NCBI GenBank assembly: GCA_023457035.1
Contig: JAEWNN010000106.1
Span: forward strand, 1 to 22,864
Direction of reading: 5' to 3'
DNA from: Verrucomicrobiota bacterium
Lineage (GTDB): Bacteria; Verrucomicrobiota; Verrucomicrobiia; Opitutales; Opitutaceae
DNA: 22,864 nucleotides
Positions within the stretch are counted from its first letter, which is position 1, and every line of letters begins with the position of its first letter. Both the position numbers and the translations under genes were made by a program. Below the pieces are notes generated by a model that did not search any database, was not told the DNA's origin, and worked only from the letters and a program-made list of their open reading frames with translations. This document shows, piece by piece, positions 16,745-22,864 of this stretch.

Positions 16745-16783
16745 CTCGCCACCAAATACGCTCACGACCGTGAGAGTATTTGG
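16745..16783. repeat. 39-bp hairpin repeat, copy 2
   Basis: An exact second copy in direct orientation, 168 bp downstream of copy 1. It carries the same G/A mismatch inside the stem. Similarity continues weakly on both sides (CCGAGC at 16621-16626 and 16789-16794), so the ancestral unit was longer than 39 bp. Confidence 0.9.
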
Positions 16784-16935
16784 CGGACCCGAGCACTCCG
16801 GTACTCCGCACGCGGCCGGGGCGCCCGATCAGCACGATGCTCCGGTGCAGAGGAAGAAGAAGTGACGCCGCCGTGGGCAGCGTGGCGAACACTCCGGGGG
16901 AACCGCGCCTCGGAGTCCTGCCGTACGGCGGATTC

Positions 16936-16976
16936 GCCCGCCCTCGACCAAATCGTTCTCGTCGCGAGGATCGCGG
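16936..16976. repeat. Possible degenerate third copy of the hairpin repeat
   Basis: CGCCCGCCCTCGACCAAAT followed by a CTCG-TCG-CGAG hairpin resembles the left flank, left arm and inner stem of the two 39-bp copies, but the right arm (GTATTTGG) is lost. The relation is suggestive only. Confidence 0.35.
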
Positions 16977-17083
16977 CCAAGGCGTCTTCGACGATTTCCT
17001 TCTCGCACCCCGCCGCCGGCTGCTCGCTACTGTTGCCCCTTCCGGCGCTGCAATCGTACGCAGGGCCACAACCAACACACACC

Positions 17084-19012
17084 ATGGCAATGACTCCGCT
17101 CGAAGAAATCCGGCACTCCGCTTCGCACGTGCTGGCCACCGCAATCCTGCGTCTCTTCCCCGAGACCCAGCTCGACATCGGCCCCCCGACCGAGACCGGT
17201 TTCTACTACGACATCGACCTCGACCGTAAGCTCACCGCCGAGGACCTCGTCGCCATCGAGGCCAAGATGAAGGAAGTCATCGACGAGAACCAACCGTTCC
17301 GCCGCACCGAGGTTTCCCGCGCCGAGGCCGTCGAGCTGATCAACAAGATCGGCCAGACCCGCTACAAGCTCGGCCGCCTCGACGACATCCCCGAGGGCGA
17401 GGCGATCTCGTTCTACCAGAACGGCGAGTTCATCGATCTCTGCGCGGGCACCCACGTCCGCTACACGAAGCAGATCAAGGCCTTCAAGCTGCTCTCCATC
17501 GCCGGCTCCTACCACCGCGGCAACGAGAAGAACAAACAGCTCCAGCGCATCTACGGCACCGCCTTCGCCTCGAAGGACGAGCTCGCCGCCTACCTCACAC
17601 AGATGGAGCAGGCCAAGGCCCGCGACCACCGCAAGCTCGGCAAGGACCTCAAGCTCTTCCACATCGACGAGGACGTCGGCCAGGGCCTCATCCTCTGGAC
17701 GCCCAACGGCTCCATCCTCCGACAGGAACTCCAGTCCTTCATCCTCGAGGAACTCCAGAAGCAGGGCTATTCGCAGGTCTTCACGCCGCACATCGGCAAG
17801 CTCACGCTCTACAAGACCTCCGGCCACTTCCCGTACTACAAGGACTCGCAGTTCGCCCCCATCGCCGACCGCGAGGCCCTCGACCAGGCCTGCACCTGCG
17901 GCTGCTCCTGCGCCGAGCTCATGAACCGCCTCGAGGGCGTGCCCGCCGCCCTCGCCGCGCAGGTCAACGAGCGCACCGGCAAGGAGACCATTGCCCCCGA
18001 CCGCATCGTGGCCGACGACAAGATCATCGACGGCTTCATGCTCAAGCCGATGAACTGCCCGCACCACATCAAGATCTTCGCGTCGCAGCCGCACAGCTAC
18101 CGCGATCTCCCCGTGCGCCTGGCCGAGTTCGGCACCGTCTACCGCTGGGAACAGTCCGGCGAGCTCAACGGCATGACGCGCGTCCGCGGCTTCACCCAGG
18201 ACGACGCCCACCTCTTCTGCACCGAGGACCAGGTCGCCGGCGAGGTGCTCGGCTGCCTCTCGCTGGTGAAGATCGTGCTCTCCACCCTCGGCATGAAGGA
18301 CTATCGGGTGCGCGTCGGTCTCCGCGATCCGGATTCCTCGAAGTACACCGGCACCGCCGAGAACTGGGCCAAGGCCGAGGAGGCCTGCCGCAACGCCGCC
18401 AAGACCCTCGGCGTGCCCTTCACCGAGGAGCCCGGCGAGGCCGCGTTCTACGGCCCGAAGATCGACTTCGTCATCAAGGACGTCATCGGCCGCGAGTGGC
18501 AGCTCGGCACCGTGCAGGTCGACTACAACCTCCCGATCCGCTTCGACCTCTCCTACATCGGGCCCGACAACAAGCCGCACCGCCCGGTGATGATCCACCG
18601 CGCACCCTTCGGCTCGATGGAGCGTTTCTGCGGCGTGCTCATCGAGCACTTCGCCGGCGACTTCCCCGTCTGGCTCGCGCCCGAGCAGGTCCGCATTCTC
18701 CCGATCTCCGAGAAGGTCATCGAGGCCTGCGACATCCTGTACAAGAAGCTCAAAGACGCCCGCGTCCGCGTCGTGCTCGACACCTCCAACGACAAGCTCG
18801 GCGCCAAGATCCGCCGCGCCGAGTTGGACAAGGTGCCGTACGCGCTCGTGCTCGGCCAGAAGGAGGCCGAGGCGCTCAGCGTCTCCGTGCGCAGCCGCGC
18901 CAAGGGTGACGAGGGCGTGATCAAGCAGGACGACTTCGTCGCCCGCGTGATCAACGAGATCGCCACCCGCGCCCTCCCCGAGAAGCGCCCCGCCGCCCCG
19001 GTGGCCAAGTAG
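17084..19012 (+). CDS. thrS: Threonyl-tRNA synthetase lacking TGS domain, with Cys-rich insertion
   Basis: The 642-residue enzyme charges tRNA-Thr in the cytoplasm. It starts at ATG 17084 (MAMTPLEEIRHSASHVLA), directly at the editing domain; the in-frame sequence upstream shows no TGS domain. The editing site shows H11-x3-H15 and C120-x3-H124 (CAGTH). The catalytic domain carries MNCPHH at 323-328 (C325 should be a zinc ligand), the RWEQSGELNGMTRVRGFTQDDAH region and the motif-3 segment HRAPFGSMERF. The anticodon-binding domain begins around WLAPEQVRILPIS. Between FPYYKDSQF and LKPMNCP lies an extra ~60 residues including CTCGCSC (C270, C272, C274, C276), absent from the E. coli enzyme. The length matches E. 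coli ThrS only because this insertion offsets the missing TGS domain. Two in-frame ATGs (17084, 17090) are possible starts. Three hairpins follow the gene, the last a terminator. Confidence 0.96.
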   Translation: MAMTPLEEIRHSASHVLATAILRLFPETQLDIGPPTETGFYYDIDLDRKLTAEDLVAIEAKMKEVIDENQPFRRTEVSRAEAVELINKIGQTRYKLGRLDDIPEGEAISFYQNGEFIDLCAGTHVRYTKQIKAFKLLSIAGSYHRGNEKNKQLQRIYGTAFASKDELAAYLTQMEQAKARDHRKLGKDLKLFHIDEDVGQGLILWTPNGSILRQELQSFILEELQKQGYSQVFTPHIGKLTLYKTSGHFPYYKDSQFAPIADREALDQACTCGCSCAELMNRLEGVPAALAAQVNERTGKETIAPDRIVADDKIIDGFMLKPMNCPHHIKIFASQPHSYRDLPVRLAEFGTVYRWEQSGELNGMTRVRGFTQDDAHLFCTEDQVAGEVLGCLSLVKIVLSTLGMKDYRVRVGLRDPDSSKYTGTAENWAKAEEACRNAAKTLGVPFTEEPGEAAFYGPKIDFVIKDVIGREWQLGTVQVDYNLPIRFDLSYIGPDNKPHRPVMIHRAPFGSMERFCGVLIEHFAGDFPVWLAPEQVRILPISEKVIEACDILYKKLKDARVRVVLDTSNDKLGAKIRRAELDKVPYALVLGQKEAEALSVSVRSRAKGDEGVIKQDDFVARVINEIATRALPEKRPAAPVAK

Positions 19013-19032
19013 GACCGGTCTGCGACCGGTCC
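19012..19032. repeat. GTAG-linked hairpin, copy 2
   Basis: A perfect 9-bp stem with loop TGC (GGACCGGTC-TGC-GACCGGTCC) uses the last G of the thrS stop codon as its first base. It matches the hairpin at 4681-4699 at most positions, including the position next to TAG and a run of C after it. Confidence 0.75.
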
Positions 19033-19053
19033 CCCTCCGGCTTCTCCCCGTAG

Positions 19054-19074
19054 CTGAGCGACGCAGTCGTTCAG
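19054..19074. repeat. GTAG-linked hairpin, divergent copy 3
   Basis: A 9-bp stem with one G-T pair and loop GCA (CTGAGCGAC-GCA-GTCGTTCAG), preceded by GTAG at 19050-19053. It has the same design as the two GACCGG hairpins (GTAG, 8-9 bp stem, 3-nt loop) but a different stem sequence. Confidence 0.55.
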
Positions 19075-19086
19075 TTCTCCCCTTCG

Positions 19087-19115
19087 CCCCGCGGCCCCCA
19101 AAGCCGCGGGGCTTT
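19087..19115 (+). terminator. Intrinsic terminator of thrS
   Basis: A perfect 9-bp GC stem, CCCCGCGGC at 19087-19095 with GCCGCGGGG at 19103-19111 (loop CCCCAAA), is followed by CTTTCCTTC. The AAAGCC...GGCTTT arms allow an alternative pairing. The T-tract is short. Confidence 0.65.
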
Positions 19116-19159
19116 CCTTCACACGTTTGTCCCCAGCCTGCGCACCCATGCGGCACGCC

Positions 19160-19320
19160 AGCCCTCGGCCGCAGAACCGAGCCGACTCCCCGAAAGGGGC
19201 ACGAGAAGCACCCGGAAGAATGCGATCCGATCCCCTCGTGCGTTCTGACGCCTATTGGTAGTCACAATCCGGGGGCTCGGTCTTTCCCTGGCAGGTGAAG
19301 GGAAGCCCGCCGAGCCTGCG
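19160..19320. other. Hairpin-dense stretch between two terminators (candidate structured RNA)
   Basis: No coding signature is seen. Within ~160 bp there are: CTCGG/CCGAG (19164-19181); CCCC-GAAA-GGGG with a GNRA-type loop (19188-19199); CACGAG/CTCGTG (19200-19240) enclosing CGGA/TCCG; and GGCTCGG/CCGAGCC (19274-19316) enclosing TTCCCT/AGGGAA (19284-19304). The stretch lies between the thrS and ftsH terminators, so neither gene should transcribe it. It could be a small RNA or merely GC-rich DNA. The rest, 19321-19488, shows nothing recognisable. Confidence 0.3.
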
Positions 19321-19478
19321 GCGCTCGTTTCCTTGGGTCCGCAGAGCCTTTGTTCCCTTCGTTACCGCTCCAGGAACTCGATTCGGCGGAAGGGACAATC
19401 GCCAGGAGCGCGCCCTGCCCGCGCTCGCCCTCCAGAAGCGTATCGGCCACGCGTTCGAGCGAATCGTCCCTCGGCACC

Positions 19479-19516
19479 GGAAAACGCAAACGGCGCGGAC
19501 GAGCGTCCGCGCCGTT
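19479..19516 (-). terminator. Intrinsic terminator of ftsH
   Basis: A perfect 13-bp stem, AACGGCGCGGACG at 19489-19501 with CGTCCGCGCCGTT at 19504-19516, has a 2-nt loop. On the minus strand it is followed by TGCGTTTTCCGG. It starts 30 bp after the ftsH stop codon and is the strongest hairpin in the window. Confidence 0.85.
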
Positions 19517-19546
19517 CGAAAGGGCTTCGGTCTCCGTCGACGACGC

Positions 19547-21545
<1,999 letters not shown>

Positions 21546-21553
<8 letters not shown>

Positions 21554-22864
21554 GACCGGTGGGTGCGGAGAGTGAGTCGGGCGGCAGATATGTCAATTGA
21601 ACGGCCATCGTCGTTCCCTCGCAGACGCGCGCTTCCTGCGCCGGCGGCAGGCCCGGCACCCACAGGATCGCACCGTCGGCGGCGCAGACTAGCGGGAGCC
21701 GGCCGCGCAAGCCGCGGGCGATTCGGCGGTTGACGAACTGGTCCTGCAACTTCGCCGTCCCCGCCGCGCCCAGCGGGCGGTAGCGGTCGCCGGCCCGCCA
21801 CGGCCGGATGGAAAATGCACTGGAGGTTTCCATTGTGGCCAGAAACGCCGTCCGCCCGTCGTCGAGTTCGCCCGCACAAATCCGCCCGCGCAGATCCGCG
21901 TCGATCGCGACCCGCGCCGCGCGCAGCAACGCGCCATCGGGCAACCGCACCGCGCCGGGCACCGGCAGCGCCAGCGTCCCCCACTCAAGCGGCGCCTCGG
22001 CCGCCACAAGACGCAGCGTCGCCGCCTCCGTCTCCAGCAATCCGGCACCCCCGGCACTCAGTCGTGTGGCGCGTCCTGCGCGCACCGCCGCTAGCAGATC
22101 CTCGAACGCCGCGCTCGCCAACACGCCGCCCAGCCCCATCGCGCCGAGCCAGCGATGCAGCGCGCGCCGCGCCACCGCCACCGGCGCGGCGCGCAGCTCG
22201 GTCAGCGGCAGCGTCTCGCCGAGCTCCGCCGACAGGATACGGTCGACCCACAGCTCCAGCGCCTCGTCCTCCTCCTCGAGCAGCGACCGCGACCGCGCCA
22301 CCGCCGCCGCGAGATCGGCCGGTGCCGCCTCGCGCCATGCGGGCAGCACGCGGTTGCGCAACCGGTTCCGGAAATACGCCTCGCCGTGGTTCGTCGCATC
22401 CTCGCACCACGGCACGCCGGCCGCGCGCAGCGCCGCCACGATCTCCGCCTTCGGCACAGCGAGGAGCGGACGCAGCCGCACCGTGCCGTCGGCCAACCGC
22501 TGCACCGGCCGCGGCGCCGCCAGGCCGCGCGCACCGCTCCCACGGCTGAGCCGCAGCAACATCGTTTCCACGACGTCGTCGCGATGGTGCCCAAGCCAGA
22601 GCGACCGCGCGCCGACCTCGCGCATCGCCCGGTCGAAAAACGCAAACCGCGCGTCTCGGGCCTGCGCCTCGGAGACATCGCTGCCGGGTGCCCACTCCGC
22701 CGCGCCGATGCGCAGCTCCGCTCCGAGCGCCGCGCACAACTCGAGGCAGAACGCCTCGTCCGCGTCCGCCGCGGCCCCGCGCAGCCGGTGATTGAAATGC
22801 AGAGCGAGCAACGCCCGCGCACGCCCGGGTTCGGCGTCCGCCGTGGCGCGGGGGGGGGGCCCCC
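21546..22864 (-). CDS. tilS: tRNA(Ile)-lysidine synthase TilS, 5' end outside window
   Basis: The frame runs off the right edge, so the N-terminal PP-loop motif (SGGxDS) is missing. The TTG at 22811 is an internal Leu codon. TilS converts C34 of tRNA-Ile(CAU) to lysidine with ATP and lysine, switching codon reading from AUG to AUA. Visible parts are LALHFNHRLRG, GHHRDDVVETMLLRLSRGSG, RPLLAVPKAEIVAAL, and GVPWCEDATN...RNRLRNRVLP from the ATP-pyrophosphatase domain. A central helical substrate-binding domain follows, then the TilS C-terminal domain (IRPWRAGDRYRPLGAAGTAKLQDQFVNRRI). It overlaps the ftsH start by 8 bp. The outermost bases are a run of ten G and five C, so the last few codons may be unreliable. 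Confidence 0.95.
22850..22864. other. G10C5 homopolymer at window edge
   Basis: Ten G (22850-22859) followed by five C end the window. In the tilS frame this encodes Gly-Pro-Pro-Pro, which is possible but odd directly before the conserved LALHFNHRLRG segment. A contig-end sequencing or assembly artefact is likely. Confidence 0.5.

Larger units (their letters stand above)
16365..17083. other. 719-bp divergent spacer with hairpin repeats
   Basis: This spacer lies between the starts of the sugar phosphotransferase (-) and thrS (+) and contains no convincing gene. Its main content is the two 39-bp repeats (16577-16615, 16745-16783) and a possible degenerate relative at 16936-16976. A small hairpin CCCAC-CCAA-GTGGG lies at 16498-16511. 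The ~20 bases before the thrS start are A/C-rich (ACAACCAACACACACC). Promoters for both flanking genes must be here, but none can be defined with confidence. Confidence 0.5.

Noticed and set aside
16577..16783. CRISPR array
   Set aside because: Only two repeat units with a ~129-bp gap, strongly palindromic, and no cas genes.
16862..17083. N-terminal extension of thrS that might supply a TGS domain
   Set aside because: The 74 in-frame residues show no TGS-like pattern, lack strong third-position GC and overlap the degenerate repeat; MAMTPLEEIRHSASHVLA is a natural editing-domain start.
16458..17144. 228-codon minus-strand open frame across the thrS spacer
   Set aside because: Its only feature is KYSHGRERIWW twice, which is the translated 39-bp repeat; the 168-bp spacing simply keeps frame. 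Composition is Arg/Gly/Ala noise and it overlaps the thrS start.
19013..19546. tRNA gene
   Set aside because: Hairpins are present but no cloverleaf, TTC-loop sequence or CCA end could be found.

Overview
The window is GC-rich DNA (roughly two thirds G+C, with third codon positions almost always G or C). It carries eight protein-coding genes and three unusually long, structured intergenic spacers. The gene set suggests a verrucomicrobial chromosome, most likely close to the Opitutaceae. The pointers are a secreted protein with the verrucomicrobial 'YxLETSxDLxTW' motif, a sensor kinase with a large bead-like periplasmic region, a secreted family-2 glycoside hydrolase and C-rich leaders without Shine-Dalgarno sequences. 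The taxonomic call is inference; no rRNA gene is present to confirm it.

Layout. 3-896 (+) is the C-terminal part of a U32-family protein. 994-4680 (+) is a large secreted multidomain protein with a glycosidase-like barrel, whose last ~45 codons appear frameshifted. 4758-5387 and 5417-7492 (-) are a NarL-type response regulator and its sensor kinase, in one operon. Divergent from them, 7654-10386 (+) is a secreted GH2 enzyme. These four genes form a plausible carbohydrate sensing and degradation neighbourhood. The GH2 gene converges on smc (10582-14463, -), with a terminator for each direction between them.

A 491-bp spacer, which contains a perfect DnaA-box match, separates smc from a polyprenyl-phosphate sugar phosphotransferase (14955-16364, -) that would start exopolysaccharide synthesis. 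A 719-bp divergent spacer follows. It holds two exact copies of a 39-bp sequence whose core is a long hairpin, plus a possible decayed third copy. Next is thrS (17084-19012, +), which lacks the TGS domain and has a cysteine-rich insertion. A 534-bp convergent spacer with five or more hairpins separates it from ftsH (19547-21553, -), which overlaps the 3' end of tilS (21546 to the window end, -; its 5' end is missing).

The right half is housekeeping: chromosome organisation, aminoacylation, tRNA-Ile modification and membrane proteolysis. The left half is accessory polysaccharide metabolism. No rRNA, tRNA, CRISPR array, transposase or phage gene was recognised. The most unusual material is non-coding: hairpin repeats that sit on or next to stop codons, the 39-bp hairpin pair before thrS, and a compact structured stretch isolated between two terminators. 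I see no clear new multi-gene defence or biosynthetic system.
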